NCBI GenBank assembly: GCA_019420405.1
Contig: JAHZHF010000029.1
Span: 1 to 12,644 of the forward strand
Direction: 5' to 3'
DNA: 12,644 nt
DNA from: Clostridiales bacterium
GTDB taxonomy: Bacteria > Bacillota > Clostridia > Lachnospirales > Lachnospiraceae
Shown: positions 6,102 to 12,644 of the stretch, piece after piece
How positions within the stretch are numbered: position 1 is the stretch's first letter
Layout: each line of letters opens with the position of its first letter
The notes under the pieces: generated by a model
Told to the model about the DNA's origin: nothing
What the model saw: the letters and a program-made list of their open reading frames with translations, nothing else
The model's database searches: none
Made by a program: the position numbers and the translations under genes

Positions 6102-7916
6102 CTATCTGTGTGACTTCCTTCTGAATAACAGGAGCGCGCCTGCGCCTGCCACGAGGGCGATTCCTGCGATCGCGAAGATAGCTGTGCCTGCGGCACCTGT
6201 CTCAGGCAGGTCGAAGCCTTTGTTATTGACTACTGTAATCGGTACGAGAGCACTCTGGCTAGTCCCATCAGGTTTCATGGTAACCTCTGTTGCCGCGTTA
6301 CTTCCGTTTTTAATTGTAGCCGTTGCGTTTCCGTCATTATTCGTGTCTGTAATTGTAATTGTAATCGTATCTTTCAGAAGCACGTATCCCTGTTTAGTCT
6401 CTTTCTCTTTGAGGATGTAAGTTCCGGCTTCAAGACCTTTCACGGTGATTTTTCCGCTCGTATTTGTTGTTAAATCCGTTGTCTGACCTGCTCCTGTGCC
6501 TGGTCTGTAATTTCCGGCAGCATCGGGGATAAAAGTCATCCGATTTTCATCTGCTACGCTGTCTTTATACAGTTCAAAAATTACTCCATCCAGAGGTTTA
6601 GCATCTTCACCTTGCTTTGTGATATCAATTCCCCAGGTGTAAACGGTTGCTTTATCGCCTTTTGTTACGGGATCCGGATTGTTACCGTATTTATATTGAA
6701 ATAATACATTATTTTCATTACCTGTTTTTCCGATTATTGCATTCGCATTGAGTTTAGCCTTGTATACGAAGAGGAACTTCGGAGCACTATCTGAACCGGC
6801 GTTCAAAGCCTCTATTTCCTTTTGTGTAAACTGTACTGTCAGAATAGTTTGTCCGTTGCCGTCCTTTTGGGCCTTTACTGTATAGTCATTCTGTTCACCT
6901 TCTGTCAACGGAGTGCCAGTTGATGTATCAGTTCCCGAATACACTTGCACCACACCTGTTACATCCTGCTCAACTGTCGTAAGTGCCGGATCAATTTCAC
7001 TTCCTTCTGCCTTCACCAGTGTAAGCCCCTTGCTCATTGTATCGACAAGTTTCACCTCTGTCAGGCCGTCAGCCGGTACAACCGCTGTAACAGGCACATT
7101 GTATGTAATGATATCTCCAACAGTTGCTTCCGCCTTGCTTCCGTCTGAATTAATATCGCCCGTTTCTCCCACATCAGTAATCTTTTTATCCACATCTACT
7201 GTAGACGTACTGTTCTTCGGATACGCATTTATATTCATTTCCCACTGAGTATTTCCACTCTGGTCATTTACAACAGACGGAATAGATACGAAGAACGGAA
7301 CTGACTTCGTAGTAACTTCGGGTGGAGCTGCTGTTTCCGCCACGAGGTAAAGGCCCTGGTCCAGTTCGGAAAATTTAGCCTGGCCGACCTTAAGCTCACC
7401 GTCTGCCTCAATACGTGTTGTATCTGACTGATAATTAATATCCTCTGTTCCCTTTGTCACAAGAGGCTCCAATTCATTTCTGTAAGTTTTCAGCGCCTGA
7501 TCCAGCTTTGTACTTGTATATTTGTCAGTTCCCGAATCTGGATTCACACTTTTTTCTATCAGTTTATTCAATATATCAGTATCTGTAATCTGGTACAGCA
7601 AGCCGAGTTTTTTGTCCGCTCCATCTCCATAAACTTCCTGAGAGATCACTCCCACTTTCCGGATGGAAAATGTTACTCCGCCAAGAGGGGTCTTTCCCTC
7701 CTCTTCTGACGGATCACTCTGCGGATTATCCGTTTTATCCCACTCTCCTGCTCCCGACGCACTTTCATATTTTGTAATCGTCAGTGTTCCTCTCTCTCCA
7801 GTTCCCGGATATGTATTACTTGGTTGCGCGCTCACGCCCATCGGCATTGCCAGCGTCAGCGTCATAACTGCTGCGGCAGCGACTGCCGCAAGTTTCTTAA
7901 ATAATTTTCTTTTCAT
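6102..7916 (-). CDS. Major (shaft) pilin, LPETG-anchored, SpaA-type isopeptide pilin
   Basis: 604-residue structural pilin. Signal peptide at about 1-30 (MKRKL basic start, Ala-rich core, VSA end). First beta domain about 41-225 with TITK (Lys49) and E-box GLYLVAET (Glu194). The pilin motif NINAYPKN gives Lys234, the expected acceptor for sortase polymerisation. A second isopeptide domain, about 238-424, starts VDVDKKITD and resembles the fimbrial D2 domain. The third, CnaB-like, about 424-566, has DITK (Lys434), E-box TYILKEKE (Glu504 or Glu506) and a VVNN near the end. Then come LPETG at 570-574, a membrane segment (about 576-598) and RRKSHR. Internal Lys-Asn cross-links are predicted from family knowledge. 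AAAGGAG lies 13 nt upstream of the ATG, and a GGAG 2 nt away is too close. It may also be served by its own promoter at 7934-7962. Confidence 0.95.
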   Translation of the reverse strand: MKRKLFKKLAAVAAAAVMTLTLAMPMGVSAQPSNTYPGTGERGTLTITKYESASGAGEWDKTDNPQSDPSEEEGKTPLGGVTFSIRKVGVISQEVYGDGADKKLGLLYQITDTDILNKLIEKSVNPDSGTDKYTSTKLDQALKTYRNELEPLVTKGTEDINYQSDTTRIEADGELKVGQAKFSELDQGLYLVAETAAPPEVTTKSVPFFVSIPSVVNDQSGNTQWEMNINAYPKNSTSTVDVDKKITDVGETGDINSDGSKAEATVGDIITYNVPVTAVVPADGLTEVKLVDTMSKGLTLVKAEGSEIDPALTTVEQDVTGVVQVYSGTDTSTGTPLTEGEQNDYTVKAQKDGNGQTILTVQFTQKEIEALNAGSDSAPKFLFVYKAKLNANAIIGKTGNENNVLFQYKYGNNPDPVTKGDKATVYTWGIDITKQGEDAKPLDGVIFELYKDSVADENRMTFIPDAAGNYRPGTGAGQTTDLTTNTSGKITVKGLEAGTYILKEKETKQGYVLLKDTITITITDTNNDGNATATIKNGSNAATEVTMKPDGTSQSALVPITVVNNKGFDLPETGAAGTAIFAIAGIALVAGAGALLLFRRKSHR

Positions 7917-7933
7917 TGCTCCACTTTTTCTCC

Positions 7934-7962
7934 TTTATACTTTTTTCTGATTTTTATATCAA
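7934..7962 (-). promoter_or_regulatory. Possible internal sigma-A promoter before the major pilin
   Basis: TTGATA (7962-7957), a 17-bp spacer, and TATAAA (7939-7934) match the consensus at 5 of 6 positions each. It would let the pilin be transcribed apart from the long adhesin gene. Against it: the region is A-rich by nature, and the predicted start near 7927 would leave only about 10 nt of leader and exclude the AAAGGAG site, which overlaps the -10. Confidence 0.4.
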
Positions 7963-7996
7963 AGGGGGCTCCGCTTTCTGTCCCCTCGGACATCTT

Positions 7997-10900
7997 TTAA
8001 TGCGGACGTCTCCTCCGCCTGTGCGGGACTCTTCTTCTCGCCCGCCTATTCTTCACTGCGAGGGCTGTCCCAGCAGCCGCGATCACTGCGGCCCCGGCGA
8101 ATATGATCGGGCCGAGGCCTTTAAGGCCGCTTGCCGGAAGATCGAAGGCCTGTCCGTTTCTTACAGTAAGTGTGATCTTATAAGTGATACCGTCTGATTC
8201 TGCTGTAACGCCGTTTACAATACTTCCTTTCGTATACCGGAATGGAAGTTCGATTATAATCGGCTCTTTCAGAAGAATATAGCCCGACGCAGTCTTTATC
8301 TCCCTGATCCGATACGTTCCCGCATGCAGATTCAGGAACCGAACTTCACCGCTTTCTGTAGTTTCTTCTTCTCCTATTTTCACCGATTCAGCGTCCGAGT
8401 CTTCTCCCAGCTTCTCCAGAATAAATCTCGCCCCTGCAAGCGGCTCTCCTTCCTCATTTTCTTTTTTAATTGTAATGCTGCTCAGAGGATAATTCTTATA
8501 GACAACCTGGTTGCCGCCTTTTTTGATCACGATTTCCCCTGTTTGATATTCTCCATTTCCCCCTGCTTCCGGCTGAGGATTCATCCGTTCATTCCCATCC
8601 ACAGTCACACTGTAAGGCAGATACCCCGGCCTGTCCTTCAGTTCTTCTACTACACGGTATGCCTCACCGATCACAAGTCCTTTGAATTCAACCCTGACCA
8701 CAGTATCCATTTCCTGCGCTGTGACACGAAATCTTCCATAGGAATCTGTCTTCCCGGTAACACTTGCAGTTCCACCGGAAACACTGTATTCCTGTGAAGT
8801 ACAGGCTTCCCATTCGCCCGTATCATTCCTTTTTTCCAGCCGGAACAAAAAACTGTTATCTCCCGCCGGCCATAAGTTTTTTGCAAGCTTATCTCCCGCT
8901 TCTGTAACGATCCATTTCTGGATTGTCAGGGATGCAAGGTTTTCTTTGTTGTCGAATGTAATTCCTTTTGCTATATTCTCCACATTCTGAGGCGGACTAA
9001 TTGGAACTCCGTCTTTATCCTTTACCTTTGTCACCGTAGTCGCGGCACTCATGTGATCTCCATCCGCAGTAACAACTACCTTCACCTCATATTCTGACCT
9101 GTCGTAGATATAATTGTTACTGCCTTCCGGGATTTGTTCGCTTATCGTATAGTAATAACTCCCTTCTTCCATATAGGTCAGCGTGGGGAAGGTTACTTTC
9201 CCGTTATTTGTATTCTTTACAGTCATACTTACACCGGACGTATCCACTGCTCCCGCCACATCAGAACGCCCCTTTAACAGGAATGTAAATTGATCTCTGG
9301 GAATGTTCTCTGCACTGCCATCTATCGTCTTCCACGCAGACAAATTGACCGATACATCCGCTTTCTGGTTTGTTACCTTCACATCGAATGAATTAGTGTT
9401 CGAGCTAAGCTCGCCATAGTAATAGTGATCCTCTCCCGGCTGTATTTCCGTATTGTTTATCTCCACTCCTTTTAAAGAATATCCTTCCGACGATGTTTCT
9501 TTGATCTTGAACTTTGTCCCAAGCGGGATTCCCGTAAACACTGCTTTTTCTCCTGCTTTCAGCGTAAAAATGCCGCTCACGGCAGTTCTTGATTCGTTGT
9601 TTACCGTATAGGTAAGGTTATATCCTGCATATCCTGCCGCTTCTCCCGGAATCCACACTTCCTCCCCCTTTTCAGTGTATGTGCCGCACTGTAAGGAACC
9701 GCTGTTTACATAGAAATAATTGTTATCTCCAATTGCCTGCCATTCGGCATTCTGTGCCGGGTACTGTTTCCCGGAATTGTCGGTAAAAATTACATATTGA
9801 TAATTTCCTTTGATCCCGTCCAGCTTATATACTCCTTCAGCAGCCGCCAACTCTGTCATAAGCGTTCCCGGCCACGTCTCCTTTCTATCAGTTTCTGAAT
9901 TATAGCAATACGCATATACCTGACTCCAGTTTTCCGTATTTCGGAAATAGATCGCATCCTCATCGATGACATCCGGAGTTTCGAAGTGACCTTCTCCTCT
10001 GAGCCCCAGATCCATCAATATCTCAAATTCAAACTCCGTATCGGGGTCCGTATAAACATTTCCATCCTTATCTACAGCGCTCTTCTCTACAGTAAGCGTT
10101 CCTGTCTTCGGGGTATTAATATACGTCAGCTTATTCCTCACCGGGGTAAACTCATCCCCTAGCAGCTTATTATAAGTAAAAGCCGCATTTGCCCCAGTCC
10201 CTGATTGAATCTCGGCATTATTATTTTCCAGATCAACAGCCTCCCATCGGGTATCATAGGAGAGATAGGATTTTCCATCCTCTACCGTTGTCTCCAGGGC
10301 AGTGAATGTCTTCCCCATCTGATCGTCAAACTGCCGTTTAAACACCGCCTGATCGCCGTCTTTCAGGGTAAAGCTTCCGTCACTCCCTGTTTTCAGCCCG
10401 TATTCTGTTCCTTCCGAAACGCCATGGTTTTTCTGATATGTTTTGTCTGCCGCCGGACTTCCGTCCGTGCTTAAAGTCACTCTGAATTCATCCGCATCAG
10501 CCACCGCACTTTTTAATCCGTCGTTTACCCCGGAGGTATCCACAGTCTTCTCAGCGATAAATTCATGTTCCAGAGGCTGCATGTTAAAGCGGATTTTCAG
10601 ATTGGACTCGATCATTCCACGCTCCATGTAGAATATCTTCATGGTATGTGCCTGATTTGGCCTCAGCTCATCACTTGAATTTACCTGTAAAGCTTCCTGC
10701 AATGACACAGCGTTCATCTCTGTCCCGCTGTTAATTGTCTCCGTACCGGTCGTGACCTCCGCCGTCAGTGTACTGAAATCAATCTTTCCATTCGCTTTCT
10801 TATGGCCGCCGCCCAGATCCAGTACCAGTTTTCCGTCAATAAAGATCCAGACGTCATCATCTCCTGTAAACTCGAAGGTCACCGGTGAATCCCCGATCTT

Positions 10901-11857
10901 CCCACCCTTCGGGAGATTAAACCGGATCTCTATCTCTGCCCCGAAACCATAGTCCAGCCAGTCATTGTTACTTCCGTTTTCCCCCTTATAATTAAATGGG
11001 AAGAATCCATAACCTTTATTCTCATCATTTCCTACAGGCAGATCCCAATCAACTTCTTTACAGTCCTTAACTCCATTTGCCTCACCGGCTCCATATGAAA
11101 AAGTATTACTGTTTTCATTGTATTTCACATTATCTCTTGCCGCATTACTGTCAAACTCATAATAAGTCACACCATCACTGCCTGCATCTGCACGAAACGG
11201 GAACCTGGAAGAAAACATTTTTCCGTAACTGTAGTTATTTCCACTTCCAACACCCGACAAAAAATCTTCGCTGAACCAGGGGGCCTCGATCCCCGCCGCT
11301 ATCTGCAGATCACCATCCTCTGTCAGCGTATTATATACAAGTCCCTGAGCCGAATGCCTGTATGCATCTTCGCCGTTAGCTGAAACAAAGTAATTAGAAT
11401 TATTCGCGTTATACCAGTAGTTATTATAAATCCCCTGTATCGCTTCTATCTGTTTAGCTACTTCATTTGCCCGATCTCCCTTGGCCTTATCCGTAGACAA
11501 AAGATTTCCGAAATATATTCCCGTTGTTGTCAGCCCCCGGGTTTTATAATAATTGGCAAGAGCACTGTTAAGATTACCGAATACGGCCCAGCCTCCTGAA
11601 TAATCATTTCCGTAAGGCTTTACCTCTCTCCATCCTGAAATCAATTCATTATCATCCAGATAATCGTAATATGTTACCGGCACGTTATACATATTTTTGA
11701 TCGTATCATCAGGATCTGCCTGCACAATTGCAGTTCCTGAGTAAGTCTCTGTCGCTCCCGCCTCCATCGCCGGGATATTCACTGCCGTCAAAAGCACGGC
11801 AAACGCCAGCAGCAGCCCCCACAACTTTCTCTTCATACGCTTCTTCCCCATGTCCAT
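7997..11857 (-). CDS. Large multidomain pilus adhesin, probable tip subunit, with fibro-slime, starch-binding-like and isopeptide domains, LPASG anchor
   Basis: 1286 residues, surface exposed. Order: signal peptide (about 8-36); N-terminal and fibro-slime/PA14-like region (about 55-425, core DDDVWIFIDGKLVLDLGGGH at 333-352); a beta domain (431-583, Lys437, Asn581); a pilin-type beta domain (584-830, Lys592, Glu787, Asn830) interrupted at about 631-735 by a segment resembling starch-binding module family 26; a Spy0128/FctA-like domain (834-970, Lys843, Glu907, Asn970); a CnaB-like domain (974-1122, Lys981, Glu1071, Asn1122); a second CnaB domain (1126-1234, E-box Glu1186); LPASG at 1240-1244, a membrane segment and an Arg-rich tail. 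No YPK pilin motif is seen, fitting a tip subunit. The lysine-asparagine pairs are predicted isopeptide bonds. The start is uncertain: the ATG at 11857 lacks a good ribosome binding site, while an in-frame ATG at 11836 (MKRKLW) has GGGGAAG nearby. Confidence 0.92.
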   Translation of the reverse strand: MDMGKKRMKRKLWGLLLAFAVLLTAVNIPAMEAGATETYSGTAIVQADPDDTIKNMYNVPVTYYDYLDDNELISGWREVKPYGNDYSGGWAVFGNLNSALANYYKTRGLTTTGIYFGNLLSTDKAKGDRANEVAKQIEAIQGIYNNYWYNANNSNYFVSANGEDAYRHSAQGLVYNTLTEDGDLQIAAGIEAPWFSEDFLSGVGSGNNYSYGKMFSSRFPFRADAGSDGVTYYEFDSNAARDNVKYNENSNTFSYGAGEANGVKDCKEVDWDLPVGNDENKGYGFFPFNYKGENGSNNDWLDYGFGAEIEIRFNLPKGGKIGDSPVTFEFTGDDDVWIFIDGKLVLDLGGGHKKANGKIDFSTLTAEVTTGTETINSGTEMNAVSLQEALQVNSSDELRPNQAHTMKIFYMERGMIESNLKIRFNMQPLEHEFIAEKTVDTSGVNDGLKSAVADADEFRVTLSTDGSPAADKTYQKNHGVSEGTEYGLKTGSDGSFTLKDGDQAVFKRQFDDQMGKTFTALETTVEDGKSYLSYDTRWEAVDLENNNAEIQSGTGANAAFTYNKLLGDEFTPVRNKLTYINTPKTGTLTVEKSAVDKDGNVYTDPDTEFEFEILMDLGLRGEGHFETPDVIDEDAIYFRNTENWSQVYAYCYNSETDRKETWPGTLMTELAAAEGVYKLDGIKGNYQYVIFTDNSGKQYPAQNAEWQAIGDNNYFYVNSGSLQCGTYTEKGEEVWIPGEAAGYAGYNLTYTVNNESRTAVSGIFTLKAGEKAVFTGIPLGTKFKIKETSSEGYSLKGVEINNTEIQPGEDHYYYGELSSNTNSFDVKVTNQKADVSVNLSAWKTIDGSAENIPRDQFTFLLKGRSDVAGAVDTSGVSMTVKNTNNGKVTFPTLTYMEEGSYYYTISEQIPEGSNNYIYDRSEYEVKVVVTADGDHMSAATTVTKVKDKDGVPISPPQNVENIAKGITFDNKENLASLTIQKWIVTEAGDKLAKNLWPAGDNSFLFRLEKRNDTGEWEACTSQEYSVSGGTASVTGKTDSYGRFRVTAQEMDTVVRVEFKGLVIGEAYRVVEELKDRPGYLPYSVTVDGNERMNPQPEAGGNGEYQTGEIVIKKGGNQVVYKNYPLSSITIKKENEEGEPLAGARFILEKLGEDSDAESVKIGEEETTESGEVRFLNLHAGTYRIREIKTASGYILLKEPIIIELPFRYTKGSIVNGVTAESDGITYKITLTVRNGQAFDLPASGLKGLGPIIFAGAAVIAAAGTALAVKNRRARRRVPHRRRRRPH

Positions 11858-11875
11858 TCACGTTTTCGCAGAAAG

Positions 11876-11903
11876 TTCAGGGCCCGCAGAAACGAGCCCT
11901 GAA
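11876..11903 (-). other. Leader hairpin of the adhesin/pilus transcript
   Basis: TTCAGGGC (11903-11896) pairs perfectly with GCCCTGAA (11883-11876), 8 bp with a 12-nt loop, in the predicted 5' untranslated leader. No U-tract follows, so it is not a terminator. TTTCTGCG occurs twice nearby, once in the loop and once just past the stem. The hairpin may protect the 5' end of the mRNA or regulate access to the weak start site. Confidence 0.5.
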
Positions 11904-11919
11904 TCCTTCGTTCCCTGTA

Positions 11920-11934
11920 AGGAATCTTATTCCT
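11920..11934. promoter_or_regulatory. 15-bp palindrome over the pilus -10 box, possible operator
   Basis: AGGAATAAGATTCCT on the minus strand has perfect 6-bp arms around a 3-bp centre, and the candidate -10 TAAGAT (11929-11924) lies within it. A protein bound here would block RNA polymerase. No repressor is identifiable. Confidence 0.35.
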
Positions 11935-11952
11935 CTCTGGAAAATTTTCCCA
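11924..11952 (-). promoter_or_regulatory. Candidate promoter of the pilus operon (-10 TAAGAT)
   Basis: TAAGAT (11929-11924) matches the -10 consensus at 4 of 6 positions. The -35 region (TGGGAA, 11952-11947) is poor, suggesting activator dependence. The placement is supported by analogy: the -10 starts 39 bp after the start of the second TCTGAG repeat, the same distance as at the importer promoter, where the -10 is a perfect TATAAT. A 12-bp palindrome GGAAAATTTTCC (11939-11950) falls in the spacer. The leader would be about 60 nt. Confidence 0.55.
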
Positions 11953-11988
11953 TATAAATTTCCTCAGAAATATGTAACAATCCTCAGA
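11949..11988 (-). promoter_or_regulatory. Paired TCTGAG direct repeats, probable AraC-type activator site (pilus operon)
   Basis: TCTGAG begins at 11988 and again at 11968 on the minus strand, exactly 20 bp apart, with AT-A/G at the same position downstream in each. The first copy overlaps the TGA stop of the AraC-type regulator gene. Arrangement and distance to the -10 equal those before the sugar importer (3333-3372). Invariant across all four copies: TCTGAG, T at position 12, and AT at positions 16-17. Confidence 0.7.
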
Positions 11989-12644
11989 TCTGTTTTTTCC
12001 TGCGGTAGCTCTCGGGACTTTCCCCGTACTGCTGGCGGAAACACTTGGAGAAGTAAGACATATTTTTAAATCCGGTCCGTTCGCCCACCTCCCGCACTGA
12101 CATCTGGGTGGATACGAGAAGTTCTTCCGCCTTCTCCATCCGCACGTTGCGGATATACTGCTTGATATTTTCCCCCGCTTCCTTTTTGAAAACCATGCTG
12201 AGATACCCCGGCGACAGGTACAGCTTCGCCGCCAGTTGTTCCACCTGGATATCTTCCATGTAATGTTTCCTGATATATTCCTGCATCCTCACGACCTTAT
12301 ACTGGAGACTGCTCCTGTCTTTTGACGCGTACCGGAGGAATTTCTCCATCTCTCCCCTCGCTCTGTCTATCAGCTCTTTCACGGAGGAACACCGATACAT
12401 CTCGTCGATCACTGCCTCCATGTCGCGCACGTCCAGCATCGGCGAGGCGTCTCCCATGGCCTTGACAAGATTAGTGAAGACAAACTTCACATACATGCTC
12501 GGGAAACCGCTGTTCCCGCTGTACTTTTCCACTACCCGCGAGAAGTGTTCTTCCATATGATAGATATCCCGGTTGCGGATATCCTTCTCCAGCATCCCGA
12601 GAAGGTATCCTTCCTCCAGGAGCTTCTCCCCGGTTCCCTCCGGC
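11984..12644 (-). CDS. AraC-family transcriptional regulator, YesN-like, C-terminal part (start outside window)
   Basis: The reading frame is open to the right edge without a preceding start, so about 219 C-terminal residues of a longer protein are seen; an internal Met at 12595 should not be taken as the start. The last 100 residues are a classic AraC DNA-binding domain. The first helix-turn-helix is in DIQVEQLAAKLYLSPGYLSM and the second in SVREVGERTGFKNMSYFSKC, followed by FRQQYGESPESYRR. The preceding helical linker resembles that of YesN-type response regulators, which are usually paired with a YesM sensor kinase and often sit beside sugar importers. The receiver domain and kinase would lie beyond the edge and are not visible. 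It is the obvious candidate to bind the TCTGAG repeats directly downstream. Confidence 0.9.
   Translation of the reverse strand, partial: PEGTGEKLLEEGYLLGMLEKDIRNRDIYHMEEHFSRVVEKYSGNSGFPSMYVKFVFTNLVKAMGDASPMLDVRDMEAVIDEMYRCSSVKELIDRARGEMEKFLRYASKDRSSLQYKVVRMQEYIRKHYMEDIQVEQLAAKLYLSPGYLSMVFKKEAGENIKQYIRNVRMEKAEELLVSTQMSVREVGERTGFKNMSYFSKCFRQQYGESPESYRRKKQI

Noticed and set aside
8474..8486. Further TCTGAG sites inside coding regions (for example in the adhesin, HD-GYP, sortase and binding-protein genes)
   Set aside because: They are single copies without a partner 20 bp away and without a -10 at the right distance; a 6-mer is expected several times in 12.6 kb by chance.
10583..11014. von Willebrand A-type adhesin domain in the large pilus protein
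   Set aside because: No Asp-x-Ser-x-Ser metal-binding motif; the DDDVWIFIDGK core fits the fibro-slime/PA14-like family instead.
11876..11903. Cyclic-di-GMP riboswitch in the pilus leader, tempting because of the HD-GYP gene
   Set aside because: The predicted leader of about 60 nt is shorter than known class I or II aptamers, and I see only one hairpin and none of the conserved joining sequences.
11728..12069. Plus-strand frame across the regulator-adhesin gap
   Set aside because: Overlaps the promoter, leader and both gene ends on the opposite strand; no protein-like features.
11984..12595. Complete 203-residue AraC regulator starting at the Met at 12595
   Set aside because: The frame stays open upstream to the window edge with protein-like sequence and no ribosome binding site before that Met; it is an internal methionine of a longer protein.

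Overview
The window looks like an accessory locus of a low-to-mid GC Firmicute, most likely a gut Lachnospiraceae-type clostridium. This is inferred from the lipoprotein-type sugar-binding protein, the CUT1 permease pair without its own ATPase, the YesN-like AraC regulator, the sortase-assembled pilins and AAGGAGG-type ribosome binding sites. No species can be named from the sequence alone. Every convincing gene lies on the minus strand, so transcription runs from high to low coordinates.

Reading in the direction of transcription: (1) the C-terminal part of an AraC/YesN-type regulator enters from the right edge (11984-12644). (2) A five-gene pilus operon follows: a 1286-residue multidomain adhesin, probably the tip, with an LPASG sorting signal (7997-11857); the LPETG major pilin with a YPK pilin motif (6102-7916); two class C sortases joined by an ATGA overlap (5038-5931 and 4013-5041); and a stand-alone HD-GYP-type phosphodiesterase that starts 4 nt after the second sortase (3376-4008). 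(3) A second transcription unit encodes a carbohydrate ABC importer: substrate-binding lipoprotein (1913-3262) and two permeases (966-1808, 127-966). The last 126 bases hold a palindrome and perhaps the start of another gene.

The most interesting signal is regulatory. Both promoter regions carry a pair of TCTGAG-anchored direct repeats. The offset within each pair is exactly 20 bp, and in both cases the second repeat starts 39 bp before the start of the -10 hexamer. This is the expected geometry for an AraC-type activator, and such a regulator is encoded next to the first pair. The repeats therefore tie the pilus and the sugar importer into one likely regulon.

The adhesin also carries a segment resembling a family 26 starch-binding module (Y-A-Y then WPG), inserted into a pilin-type beta domain. 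Together this suggests a pilus that binds a polysaccharide and is induced with the importer for its breakdown products, with a cyclic-di-GMP phosphodiesterase built into the same operon. The individual gene families are well supported. The integrated system is inference.

Several RNA-level elements are visible: a strong hairpin plus a long inverted repeat between the pilin and first sortase genes, a hairpin with tandem 20-bp AT-rich repeats between the binding-protein and permease genes, and a leader hairpin ahead of the adhesin. No gene-free stretch exceeds 300 bases, and no tRNA, rRNA, CRISPR array or insertion sequence was seen.
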